The notes: a model not told the origin generated them from the sequence alone. A stretch of 64,000 nucleotides of DNA from Sphingomonas sp. (GCF_017745215.1 NZ_JAGHZV010000004.1:162931-226930); one strand, 5' to 3'. Shown: positions 43,538-52,406, numbered from the stretch's first letter. Made by a program: numbers and translations.

Positions 43538-46393
43538 ATGCTCTTCGATGCTCTCAACGGTGCGCTGCAGGTCATGCAAAAGGGCCCCAAGCCGCTCGAG
43601 CGCTCGCTGTCGTTGAGCGCCCAGGCCAACGACTACGACCCGGCGAGCTGCACCGTTGCCGCACTCAAGGACTATCTGAGGTCGGCATCGGCCGGCGATG
43701 AAATCGCCAATGTCTTCCGCCGCGCCCTTGCGGCATGGGACAATGAATCGACCGCCGAATGGGCGGCCGATACGGAGCGCAACAGCGAAACCCGACGTGC
43801 GCGCATCTATGAAGCGCTGGGGCTGGACGACGACTTCAAGGCGCTGTGCGACGCCAAATTCCCGTTTCAAAAGCTCGATGCGCCGGTCGTCATCGCCACC
43901 GAGCACACCCCTTGGTACACCGACCAGATTCGGCGCTCGCGCAGCTTCTATTGGAATGCCTATGTCGGCCACCTCGCCGCGCAAGGCTGGCCGGAGGACA
44001 GCGTTCGGCAGCTCGACGACAGCACCGCGCGAATCGTCGAGCGGCTTGCCGATCCTGCGGACGAAGGCGCCTATCAGACCAAGGGGTTGGTGGTCGGTTA
44101 TGTTCAGAGCGGCAAGACCGCGAACTTCACCGGCGTCATCGCGAAGGCCGCGGACGCGGGTTACAAGCTGATCATCATCCTGGCCGGCACGCTCGACGTG
44201 CTCCGCTCGCAAACGCAACGGCGGATCGACAAGGAAATGATCGGCCAGGAGCTGCTCGATCGCGACTATGTGACCGACGACGATTGGGACTTGTTCCTGA
44301 AACACGGAGCCCGCCCGAGCACGCTCGGCGCGTTCGATTGGTACCGCCTGACCGGTCCTGAATCCGACTATCAAAAGCTCGGCCGGGGGATCGAGGCGCT
44401 GCAGTTCGAGCGACTCGACCAGCAAAAGCCGCTCTGGCACCCCGACAATCTGTTCGCCACTCGCTCCCGCATCGCGATCGTCAAAAAGCACTCGGCCGTG
44501 CTCAATCGCCTGTTGGCCGACCTCCGGCTCCTGCAGCGACGCGGCATCGGCGCGCCCCTCGATCAGATTCCCACCCTGATCATCGACGACGAATCCGACC
44601 AAGCCTCCATCAACGTACGCGCCGCCAGCAACGACATCACACCGACGAACAAGGCGATCACCGACCTTCTCCGGCTGCTGCCGCGCTCGCAATATGTCGG
44701 CTATACCGCGACCCCGTTCGCCAACGTCTTCGTCGACCCGGCGAACGAGGAAGACATCTTCCCCAAGGACTTCATGATCTCGCTGCCTCGACCGGCGCTC
44801 TATATGGGCGTGTCCGACTTCTACGATCTCGACGGACGCGACGACGACGACGCTTCGCGTCCCAACGAGGTCGACTATGTCCGCGCCGTCACCGGCGACG
44901 ACAGCCGGCCCGACAATCTGTTGAAGGCGATCGACAGCTTCATCCTGTCGGGTGCGATCAAGAAGTTCCGGGCCGCGCGCGACCCCAAGCTGAAATTCCG
45001 CCATCACACCATGCTGGCGCACTCGTCGACCCGCACGGCCGACCACGAACAGCTCGCGGACGCGATCCGCACGACCTTCCGCGGCGCGGCTTATGACGGA
45101 TCGAAGGGCCGCACGCGGTTGCGCAAACTGTTCGAAGAGGATTTCAAGCCCGTCAACGCGCGCCGCGGCGACGATCTGGCATTCCCGGAGTCGTTCGAAG
45201 TCCTCGCGCCCTTCGTGGGCGAATGTCTGACCGATGTCGGCGATCCCGCGGATGCGGTGAAGATCCTGAATTTCGAGAACAAGGACGACGCGCCCGATTT
45301 CGATAAGGAAGCGACCTGGAAGATTCTGGTCGGCGGGACCAAGCTGTCGCGCGGCTACACCGTGGAGGGCCTAACCGTCAGCTACTACCGCCGCCGCGCG
45401 CAAACCGCCGACACGCTGATGCAGATGGGGCGGTGGTTCGGCTTCCGCCGCGGCTATCATGACCTCGTCCGCCTGTTCATCGGTACCGACGAACCCATCG
45501 ATCGGGCGGGCCGACGTCGCATCAATCTTTATCGTGCGTTCGGTGCCATCTGCCGCGACGAGGAGATGTTTCGCGAAGAACTCAAGCGCTACGCCAACAT
45601 GGAGGAGCGTATCACCCCGGCGCAAATCCCTCCGCTGGTGCCGAGCCACATGCTGCGACCCACCGCGAACAACAAGATGTTTAACGCGCGCGTCACCTAC
45701 AGCAATTTCGGCGGGCGCTTGTCGGAATCGACGTTCGCGCCCGACAAGGACGCCGATATCAAGCACAACCACAAGGCGCTGCTGACGTTGCTCGACGACC
45801 GGAAGATCGAAACGGTCGAATTGGCGGCGACGGTCGGCGGCGCGTCCATCCGGCTCGACGCGCGCACCGTCGCATTGCCGCCGGAAGACATGATCGCGTT
45901 CCTCAAGGATTTTCACTGGTTTAATACCGGCGACGAACGCGGCCGTCCGAAGCCGATGCAGCTCCAGATCGAGTTCCTGGAACGCACCGGCGCGCAAAGC
46001 GCCGGCGTCACCGATTGGCTGCTCTTGGCGCCGCAAGTGGATTCGGACCGCACGCCGCTGACGATCGGGAAAACACCGTTCAACGTGATCCATCGCGGCT
46101 ATAACGACGGCCGCTTCGGAACGTACAACGATCCCAAGCATCGTGCGCTGGCCGAGTACATCGCTTACCGAACCGACCTGCCCAACGCCAATCAAGGCCT
46201 GCAAAATCTGCGAAGCCCCGGTCGCGGCGTGATAATCTACTATCCCGTGACGCCGGAGAAGGTGCCGGCAAAAGCCAAGGCCCCCTACGGCACCGGCTTT
46301 ACGCTTCTCTTCCCGCCGAACAACATCGCCACGCCGATCACCTTCGGTGTGCGCAGGCAGGATAAATCGGCGGCAGTGGTGGTCCCGGTGTGA
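43538..46393 (+). CDS. Z1-domain superfamily 2 helicase-like protein
   Basis: 951 residues. Helicase motifs: Walker A GYVQSGKT (187-194), the DEAD-equivalent IIDDESDQ (348-355), motif III GYTATPFANVF (388-398) and the late motifs GGTKLSRGYTVEGLTVSYYRR with QMGRWFGFRRGY, the hallmark of the Z1 (PF10593-type) group. In known neighbourhoods Z1 proteins pair with MORC/MutL-like ATPases and DUF4420 nucleases and are thought to translocate on DNA. AGGAACGACA upstream fits the start. The largest gene of this operon. Confidence 0.93.
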   Translation: MLFDALNGALQVMQKGPKPLERSLSLSAQANDYDPASCTVAALKDYLRSASAGDEIANVFRRALAAWDNESTAEWAADTERNSETRRARIYEALGLDDDFKALCDAKFPFQKLDAPVVIATEHTPWYTDQIRRSRSFYWNAYVGHLAAQGWPEDSVRQLDDSTARIVERLADPADEGAYQTKGLVVGYVQSGKTANFTGVIAKAADAGYKLIIILAGTLDVLRSQTQRRIDKEMIGQELLDRDYVTDDDWDLFLKHGARPSTLGAFDWYRLTGPESDYQKLGRGIEALQFERLDQQKPLWHPDNLFATRSRIAIVKKHSAVLNRLLADLRLLQRRGIGAPLDQIPTLIIDDESDQASINVRAASNDITPTNKAITDLLRLLPRSQYVGYTATPFANVFVDPANEEDIFPKDFMISLPRPALYMGVSDFYDLDGRDDDDASRPNEVDYVRAVTGDDSRPDNLLKAIDSFILSGAIKKFRAARDPKLKFRHHTMLAHSSTRTADHEQLADAIRTTFRGAAYDGSKGRTRLRKLFEEDFKPVNARRGDDLAFPESFEVLAPFVGECLTDVGDPADAVKILNFENKDDAPDFDKEATWKILVGGTKLSRGYTVEGLTVSYYRRRAQTADTLMQMGRWFGFRRGYHDLVRLFIGTDEPIDRAGRRRINLYRAFGAICRDEEMFREELKRYANMEERITPAQIPPLVPSHMLRPTANNKMFNARVTYSNFGGRLSESTFAPDKDADIKHNHKALLTLLDDRKIETVELAATVGGASIRLDARTVALPPEDMIAFLKDFHWFNTGDERGRPKPMQLQIEFLERTGAQSAGVTDWLLLAPQVDSDRTPLTIGKTPFNVIHRGYNDGRFGTYNDPKHRALAEYIAYRTDLPNANQGLQNLRSPGRGVIIYYPVTPEKVPAKAKAPYGTGFTLLFPPNNIATPITFGVRRQDKSAAVVVPV

Positions 46394-46414
46394 AGACAAA
46401 GTCGGAGAATCGCA

Positions 46415-46960
46415 ATGTGGGAGAGCGTTGACGTCGAGATCGTGCGCGAGGTTGATCCCTCAGCGATCGGCCCGTTCGAGAATGCCGACGCGGAGGACGG
46501 CATCCTCCTGAACCACGCTTATGTGGATATGCGCGGTTACTCGATCGCCGACGCGCGTCAGCTTGTGGCCGAAGAGGCCGAATTGCTGCAGGAGATCGGC
46601 GCGATCTGCGACGACGACGACGATCGTTTGGTGGAGCTGCTCGACGAAATTTACGAGTCCTGCAGTGAGCTGGGCGGATTCGACGTCGGCACGGGAGGTG
46701 CCATCTACGCACTCTCAGCGGCCGGCGCCGCGCCGATCTCGAGTTGCAACGGCGGCCTGCTCGGCGAGGCGCCGCATTCGTCGCAGGTGCCGCACATCCT
46801 ATTCTCGGTGGACAGGGAGCGGTTGGCGCCGATTCTCGCGGCGGCCGAAGCCGCCGAGGTCGGGTTGCTCAACAATTCGGGACATGTCGAGGTTTTCGCG
46901 GACCGGATTCCCAAGCTCAATGCCTTCGCCGAACGCCTGCTGATCGAGCTGGAGCGCTGA
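46415..46960 (+). CDS. Acidic protein of unknown function at the end of the Z1 operon
   Basis: 181 residues, strongly acidic in the first 90 (DAEDG, AEEAELLQEIGAICDDDDDRLVELLDE read in pieces) and more neutral after. A Gly-rich patch (DVGTGGAIYALSA), ISSCNGGLLG and the segment LFSVDRERLAPILAAA follow. No catalytic motif. It begins 21 bases after Z1 with GGAGA as ribosome site. In related operons an AIPR or other gene occupies this place; this one was not recognised as AIPR. A regulatory or sensor role is possible, function unknown. Confidence 0.6.
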   Translation: MWESVDVEIVREVDPSAIGPFENADAEDGILLNHAYVDMRGYSIADARQLVAEEAELLQEIGAICDDDDDRLVELLDEIYESCSELGGFDVGTGGAIYALSAAGAAPISSCNGGLLGEAPHSSQVPHILFSVDRERLAPILAAAEAAEVGLLNNSGHVEVFADRIPKLNAFAERLLIELER

Positions 46961-46987
46961 GAGAGTGCGCGCTCTCCATCGACCGAT

Positions 46988-47797
46988 ATGACAACGGTTC
47001 GCCTCACCAGCCTGCTGCTCGTCGAAGAGCGGTTGTTCGAGGCCGACTATTTTGCCCGCCGCGTCCGCCGAACCCGTGCGTATGAACTCCAATATAATCT
47101 CAATGCCTTTCTGAGCGCGGCGCGAAGCGTGACTTTCCTGCTTCAGAAGGAGATGGCGCATGTCCCCGGCTTTCGCGAATGGCTCGCGCAAAAGCAGGAC
47201 GAGATGCGTGCCGACCCCGTCGCCCGCTTCTTCCTTCTCCTGCGCAACTTCTCGCAGAAGGAAGGCCGGGTTTCGACCGTCGGTTTCGGCGGCACCGGCA
47301 TGGGGCGCCGTTGGACGTACCGGTTTGCCGGCCGCGAACCCGCCATGCCGGCAGCGCTCTACGACCGCGACGTCGCAGAATGTTGTGTGGAGCATGTCGC
47401 GAAGCTGGCGCGATTGACGTTGGAATTCGCCGAGGCATTTCCCTTCCATAGCTGCCCGCATCAGGCGCTGACTGAAGAGGGCATTGCCGCGCTTGGCGTA
47501 TCGCTCGCCGACGTCGCGGCCTCCGCCGGCCTTCCCGAGGGCTGGCTCGACGTCGCACCGCCCGATCTCGCAGTTCAGCTGGCGGGCGTGCGGACATTGG
47601 TCGACGGAGTCGATTTCAAGGCAATCCGCAAGCTTGCCCGACCGCCTCGGCGAACGACCACCCGGGGAAATCCACACGCCGACAATTTGCAGCGTCTCGT
47701 TCTCGACAATGTCGGATCGGGACCGAAAGGCTATGCGATGATAGCGGCCGCGCTGTTACTGGGCGGCATCCCGGACGACGGCGAAGCGGGGCAGTAA
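46988..47797 (+). CDS. Unknown helical protein, possibly degenerate HEPN-like
   Basis: 269 residues. The first ~110 are helical with NLNAFLSAARSVTFLLQKE and PVARFFLLLRNFSQKEG; relatives of this segment have R-N-x3-H in place of RNFSQK, so a HEPN-like fold with a lost His is suspected. The C-terminal part is mixed and has a basic stretch RPPRRTTTRGNPHADN near 220. It follows the acidic gene after 27 bases on the same strand and so is probably in the Z1 operon. Function unknown; HEPN assignment is tentative. Confidence 0.5.
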   Translation: MTTVRLTSLLLVEERLFEADYFARRVRRTRAYELQYNLNAFLSAARSVTFLLQKEMAHVPGFREWLAQKQDEMRADPVARFFLLLRNFSQKEGRVSTVGFGGTGMGRRWTYRFAGREPAMPAALYDRDVAECCVEHVAKLARLTLEFAEAFPFHSCPHQALTEEGIAALGVSLADVAASAGLPEGWLDVAPPDLAVQLAGVRTLVDGVDFKAIRKLARPPRRTTTRGNPHADNLQRLVLDNVGSGPKGYAMIAAALLLGGIPDDGEAGQ

Positions 47798-47818
47798 ACC
47801 GCTCCGCCGCCACGTCTC

Positions 47819-48505
47819 TCACACCGCCGCCGTCTCGTCGATGTCCGGGACGATCTGCGCCAGCTCCCACACCCAGGGGGAGACATCTTGGATCGTCACC
47901 AAATGCCGGTGCGCCGCATAATAGTCACGCACCGTGGCAAACCGATCCTCGAACCGGGCATAGAATCTCGCGCGCACCATCTCGTCTTTGCTCAGCACGC
48001 TCGGGAGCGCGCGCCCGCCCTGGAGAAATTTCTCGGCGTGCTGCGTTCCCAGGAGATAGAGATATTTGCGCTTGGTCGTTTCGCTGTCGGCGAGCAGGAA
48101 GAAGTCCTTGAACACGCCGTTCTGGCGGATCGACTCCGCGCCGCCCCGCCAGCGGATGAACTTGAATTCCGCGACCCGTCGATTGGTCTCCAGATCGAAC
48201 TCACGACCGGCGTTACCCGCGCCCAGTGAGACGGACTCGACTTGCTCGTCCGGCTCCAGGATGTGGGGCAGGCACAGCAGAATGCCGAGCGCATGGATGG
48301 TGACGTTGATCTGACCCGCAAGACGCTTCACTTCGGCGGCAGCTTCTAGCAGCGCGCCATCCGCTTCAATCTCGCACAGAAATTTATGGCAGGTGGCGGA
48401 CGAAACACCCACCGCCCTCCGCTCGAAGCCAGCTAGCCTTTGGGTGAGATCGGCCCCCGTAAAGCGGGCTAGCCGCTCCACAACCTGCGCCAAATCGAGC
48501 GCCAT
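47819..48505 (-). CDS. PD-(D/E)XK nuclease-like protein
   Basis: 228 residues. A short nuclease signature is visible at REFDLETNRRVAEFKFIRW: Asp104, Glu113 and Lys115, with FLLADSETTKRKYLYLLG as a following strand/helix. The N-terminal part is helical (AEVKRLAGQINVTIHALGI). It is convergent with the preceding operon (21 bases apart) and has its own 367-base upstream gap, so it is a separate unit. It resembles restriction-type or single-gene defence nucleases, but the exact family was not recognised. Confidence 0.6.
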   Translation of the reverse strand: MALDLAQVVERLARFTGADLTQRLAGFERRAVGVSSATCHKFLCEIEADGALLEAAAEVKRLAGQINVTIHALGILLCLPHILEPDEQVESVSLGAGNAGREFDLETNRRVAEFKFIRWRGGAESIRQNGVFKDFFLLADSETTKRKYLYLLGTQHAEKFLQGGRALPSVLSKDEMVRARFYARFEDRFATVRDYYAAHRHLVTIQDVSPWVWELAQIVPDIDETAAV

Positions 48506-48872
48506 TACGTGGGTGCGCTTTCGTGAGCTTGTTTGAGTGCAGCTAGTGCCACCAGCTCATCGACCTAGGCCCGCGGCGCATCCTATTGAGCGGCCAGTAC
48601 CGGCGAAGATTGGGCCGTCCCCGTAGACTTTCGTTTCCGCCATACCGTTTCCCTCGGAATGTCACGTACAGTGATAAAGTCTTGTCTCGAGAACGCGTTC
48701 GCCAATTGCCCTTAGCATACGGGATGAATCAATCGCGAGAACGGCAGCTTCATGGATCGGCGTCAAGGCTATGTGAAATGCCTAAATTTGGCGCACGGCG
48801 ACCGCGGTTGAGGAAGAGTCCCGCGCAGAGTAGCATCGGGGATGCTCGCGTTTTTCAATCACGGCCCGCACC
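48506..48872. other. Intergenic, divergent promoter region
   Basis: 367 bases between two divergent genes. A weak dyad TCAC-GTACA-GTGA is seen at 48662-48674. An open plus-strand frame covers much of the stretch, but its composition (Arg/Pro/Ser runs) is not protein-like. No RNA gene recognised. Confidence 0.4.
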
Positions 48873-49793
48873 ATGCGTAACGACGTCGATCACTTGCCCG
48901 CGGCGCAGCAGGCTGAGCTGGAGCGCGTCAAGAAAACCCTAATGGGCGAGTTCGCGCAGGCGATCTCGGGTGCGACGCAGCCGTGGAAGCGGAACGGGAA
49001 GATCCTCAAGATCATCCTGTTCGGGAGCTACGCGCGTGACGATTGGGTGGATGAGCCGGAGAACGGCTATCAGTCGGACTACGACCTGCTGATCATCGTC
49101 AGCCACAGCGACCTGACCGACATCGCGGACTACTGGTATGTTGCCGAGGACAAGATCCTTCGGGACGAGGCGGTCGGACGGCCGGTCAACATTATCGTCC
49201 ACACGCTCGACGAGGTGAACAAGGCGCTCGAGCGTGGAGAGTATTTCTGGGTCGACATCGCGCGCGACGGCATTGCACTTTACGAACTTCCCAACCACGC
49301 GCTTGCTACGCCGAAGCCGCTGGCGCCGCGCGACGCGTATGAGATGGCACAGCGGTATTTCGACGAACAGTCCGGCGCGGTGAAGAAATGGGTCGAAGTG
49401 GCGGCATTCGCAGCCGGTAAGGACGAAGATGCCGCCAACTGGCGAAAGATCGCAGCCTTCAATCTGCATCAAGCGGCGGAAACCGCATATGCCTGCTTCC
49501 TGCTGGTGCGGACCCTCTACTTCCCCCGCTCGCACAACATCAAATTCCTGCGCTCGCTGGCCGAGGACAAGGAGCCACGGCTGATCGAAGCCTGGCCACG
49601 CGCGACGCGCGTCGATCGGCGCCGGTTCGAGCTGCTGAAGCGTGCCTATGTCGAGGCGCGCTATTCGGCGAGCTACACCGTCTCGGCCGAGGATCTCGAT
49701 GCGATCGCCTCGTCGGTGAAGCGGCTGCGCGACGTCGTCGAGCAAGTCTGCCGCGAGCGCCTCGAAGAGCTGCGCGCCGAAGCAGGCGTCTGA
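48873..49793 (+). CDS. Nucleotidyltransferase-HEPN fusion protein
   Basis: 306 residues. The N-terminal minimal nucleotidyltransferase has LFGSYARDDW (Gly51, Ser52) and the acidic pair in SDYDLLI (Asp69, Asp71). A helical HEPN domain follows (~150-300) with AAFNLHQAAETAYACFLLV and FPRSHNIKFLRSLAED. In two-gene MNT-HEPN toxin-antitoxin pairs the MNT enzyme AMPylates or otherwise silences the HEPN RNase; in this single chain the control may be internal. It lies beside the relaxase gene, convergent to it, which suggests a stabilising or defence role for the element. Confidence 0.8.
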   Translation: MRNDVDHLPAAQQAELERVKKTLMGEFAQAISGATQPWKRNGKILKIILFGSYARDDWVDEPENGYQSDYDLLIIVSHSDLTDIADYWYVAEDKILRDEAVGRPVNIIVHTLDEVNKALERGEYFWVDIARDGIALYELPNHALATPKPLAPRDAYEMAQRYFDEQSGAVKKWVEVAAFAAGKDEDAANWRKIAAFNLHQAAETAYACFLLVRTLYFPRSHNIKFLRSLAEDKEPRLIEAWPRATRVDRRRFELLKRAYVEARYSASYTVSAEDLDAIASSVKRLRDVVEQVCRERLEELRAEAGV

Positions 49794-49805
49794 CGCCCGC
49801 TCTCC

Positions 49806-51776
49806 TCACGAAATCTCCGGACCCACGCGCCCGCGCCCGAACCGCCAGTTGACGCCGTCGTCGCGCATGATTCCACCGACCTCTTTGCCGATCTGCTTCT
49901 CAAGCGCCGGACGCCAGGGCACGAGAGTGAACTCCTTCGATTTCTCAATCAGCGCAAACTGCCCGCTGGTGAGATCGAGCCGGCGCGCGAGGCGCCCCTC
50001 GATGCGCTCGCCGTTGCGCGCCTCGGCGAATGGCCGGCCGAGCTCGTCCGACAGCTGGTCGGCGACGCGCAGCAGCTCGCGGCGCTGGAGCGCGGCGAGC
50101 AGGTTGACGCGCACGCGCAGCTGCCCGTCCCGTTCTTCGGCAAGGCCCTGCTCGACGAGCCATTGGCGGCGGACATCGAGCGCGGTGCGGACCTCGCGCC
50201 CGAATCCAGCGTCACGCAACGGCTCCGGCCGATCGGCGGCCAGCTCACGGTCGAGCCAGGTCGCGGCGTCCGCGCGAGCGAGCTGCTTGAGCGGCGTTGG
50301 CGAAAGCAGTTCGACCTCCACCGGACGCTCGCGGAGCTGCCGCTGTTCATAGGCGGCGGCGCGATCGAGATGGTCGACGGCGATCCGCCAGTGGCCGTCG
50401 GGCTCGCGCTCGACGCCGGCCCCCGCGCGACGCATCGCTTCGAGCCGGCGGACATGGGTTTCGGCGAAGACTTCGCTGGCCTGGGCATCGTGCCGTAGAT
50501 GGAGCTCGACCGAGTAATAGCCGTCATTCGCCGCGGCGACTTCGGCGACGGTGCGGTCGGCCTCGCGAACCGACGCCTCGCGCGCCGACACGCGGACGAT
50601 CGTGCCCTCGGACAGCGGCGCGGTCGCCGACCCAAGCCCGATATCGACATAATGGGCGCGGCCGTCGATGCCATCGACGAGCAGATAGTGCTTGTCGCGG
50701 AGCTCGTCGGCGAGACCGCGCGCGACCACCCGGCCGACGACCGGCGCTTGGTCGGCGCCGATCTCGAAGATCGCGCGATCGGCGCCTTCGCGCTCGAGCC
50801 GGCGCGCGGTCAGCTCGCGCTGCATCGTGCGGATGATGTCTCCGCGCTCGGCCATGGCACGCAGCGTCGCTTCGAGATCCTCGGCAAGGCGCCAGCGACC
50901 GCCGCCCAGCTCTTCGGCCAGGCCCATGCTCCCAAGCGTCTTGAGCCGGCCGGCGCGGAGCGACTGCTGGAAGGGATCGTGGTCGGCGCTCGCCACGACC
51001 CGCTCGGCATCCATCGCACGGAGGAGTTTGCGATCGATCGTGGTCAGCCGCTCGGCGCCGATCTCCTGGCGCAGCCGCGCCTCGATCTCGCGGGCGGTGC
51101 GCGGCCCCAGGTCGAGCGTCACCAGCTCGGCGGCGCGGGCGCGGATGCCGTGCGCGATATATTCGCGGGCAATGACGAGATTGGCGCCGCGTTCGTCGAC
51201 GCCGCGCAGCAGGATGTGCGTGTGCGGATGGCCCGTATCGAAATGGTCGACTGCGACCCAGTCGAGCCGGGTGCCAAGGTCGGCTTCCATCTGCGCCATC
51301 AGCCGGCGCGTGAGCGGCCTGAGATCTTCATATTCGGCGCCGTCCTCGGCCGAGACGATGAAGCGGAACTGGTGACGGTCGCCGGCCGAGCGGTCGAGGA
51401 ACCCCCTGCCGTCGGCATGGTCGTCGCCAGGCGAATAGAGCCGGCCGGGCTCGCCCTCGCGCGTGACGCTGTCGCGCTGGAGGTAGCGCAGATGCGCGCG
51501 GGCGCCGGCGATCCCCTTGCCGCCGAGCCGCACCAGCCTGGTCTTCACCACCGCGCGGCGGGCGCGGAAAGCGGCGTGGCGGTCGCGGCTCGAGAGCAGC
51601 CGCCCGACCGCTGCGCCCCGGCCGATGCGGCTGCCGTCGAACCGCCGGCCGCGCTTGCCCAACACCTTGCCCGCGCGCGCCGCCGCGGCGACCACCAAGC
51701 CGAGGTAGCGCTTCCCCTTCCTGCCGGGGCGATTGCCGATCCGACCGAGCTTGGGTTCGAAATCGTCGTCGCTCAT
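49806..51776 (-). CDS. Relaxase/mobilisation nuclease, VirD2-like with DUF3363
   Basis: 656 residues. The N-terminal relaxase domain contains HLRYLQRDSV (Tyr98, candidate nicking Tyr), HQFRFIVSAEDG and the metal-binding cluster DHFDTGHPHTHILLRG (His178, His183, His185, His187). The DUF3363 part follows to the C-terminus. It nicks oriT and pilots the strand through the trb channel. The ATG at 51776 gives SDDDFEPKLGRIG; the open frame upstream crosses the repeat-rich candidate oriT and is unlikely. Basic N-terminus (RPGRKGKRY). Confidence 0.92.
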   Translation of the reverse strand: MSDDDFEPKLGRIGNRPGRKGKRYLGLVVAAAARAGKVLGKRGRRFDGSRIGRGAAVGRLLSSRDRHAAFRARRAVVKTRLVRLGGKGIAGARAHLRYLQRDSVTREGEPGRLYSPGDDHADGRGFLDRSAGDRHQFRFIVSAEDGAEYEDLRPLTRRLMAQMEADLGTRLDWVAVDHFDTGHPHTHILLRGVDERGANLVIAREYIAHGIRARAAELVTLDLGPRTAREIEARLRQEIGAERLTTIDRKLLRAMDAERVVASADHDPFQQSLRAGRLKTLGSMGLAEELGGGRWRLAEDLEATLRAMAERGDIIRTMQRELTARRLEREGADRAIFEIGADQAPVVGRVVARGLADELRDKHYLLVDGIDGRAHYVDIGLGSATAPLSEGTIVRVSAREASVREADRTVAEVAAANDGYYSVELHLRHDAQASEVFAETHVRRLEAMRRAGAGVEREPDGHWRIAVDHLDRAAAYEQRQLRERPVEVELLSPTPLKQLARADAATWLDRELAADRPEPLRDAGFGREVRTALDVRRQWLVEQGLAEERDGQLRVRVNLLAALQRRELLRVADQLSDELGRPFAEARNGERIEGRLARRLDLTSGQFALIEKSKEFTLVPWRPALEKQIGKEVGGIMRDDGVNWRFGRGRVGPEIS

Positions 51777-51800
51777 CGGCCATGCCCACCGCTGAGGGGA

Positions 51801-51927
51801 GTCTCGCGACTGCGCCCGAAAACCCACGGAAATTCGCCGTTCCGCGCGCGACCGTCTCGCGGGCGCGCCGGCCTGTCTCGTGAAAAAAAGATGTGCAGAC
51901 AATCACTTGGCATGTGTCGCGAGACAC
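51801..51927. other. Candidate oriT: GTCTCGCG repeats upstream of the relaxase
   Basis: GTCTCGCG occurs at 51801-51808 and 51854-51861, a one-mismatch copy GTCTCGTG at 51875-51882, and the reverse copy CGCGAGAC at 51918-51925. The last lies in the inverted repeat GTGTC-GCGA-GACAC (51914-51927). Repeats plus a hairpin directly upstream of a relaxase gene fit an origin of transfer; a relaxase-operon operator is the alternative. No nick site can be assigned. Confidence 0.5.
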
Positions 51928-52049
51928 TGCCTTTATCTTGCATTCGCCCTTCTAGCTTCGCCCCCTCTCCCTCGTTCCCTTGCCGGCTCAAAAAGAGAGC
52001 CGAGGCACGGCGCCCGCTGGACGCCGCACCCCGGCCTGAAATCAGTTGC

Positions 52050-52406
52050 TCAACGCGCATCGGCATAGGCGCGCCTGGCCGCGCGCTCGCTGCGGAATGT
52101 GCGCCGACCCATCAACCCATGCGGGCATCCGTCGCCATCGACGATGCACACCGCGACGAACCATTCGCCGTCGAACCGCCCGAAAATCGCCACCCGATCG
52201 AGTTCGATCGCGTCGTCATCGGCGGCGTCATAGGTCCCGAGCCAGCGCTCTGAGACACGCGCATCCCAGTGAAAATCGGCCTCTTCGGCATCGAGAAAGC
52301 GCTGCGCCAGTGCTTCGCCGACCTCGCGTCCGAACTCGAGCGCGAGCCCTGAAACCAGCGCCGTCATCACGCGCTCCGATGCCGCTCCGATACTTTCAAC
52401 AGACAT
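52050..52406 (-). CDS. Small conserved ICE protein, function unknown
   Basis: 118 residues: helical first half (ALEFGREVGEALAQRFLDAE), then a strand-rich part WFVAVCIVDGDGCPHGLMG and an Arg-rich end. The ATG at 52406 has GAGGAG seven bases upstream. It lies between the relaxase and the transglycosylase gene on the same strand and is thus part of the element's core. No family recognised. Confidence 0.6.
   Translation of the reverse strand: MSVESIGAASERVMTALVSGLALEFGREVGEALAQRFLDAEEADFHWDARVSERWLGTYDAADDDAIELDRVAIFGRFDGEWFVAVCIVDGDGCPHGLMGRRTFRSERAARRAYADAR

Noticed and set aside
46415..46960. Calling the acidic protein a DNA mimic or AIPR
   Set aside because: Acidity alone is not evidence for mimicry and no AIPR motif was visible; left as unknown.
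48586..48942. Plus-strand open frame upstream of the MNT-HEPN gene
   Set aside because: Composition is dominated by Arg, Ser and Pro, it overlaps the real gene in another frame, and no ribosome site is seen.
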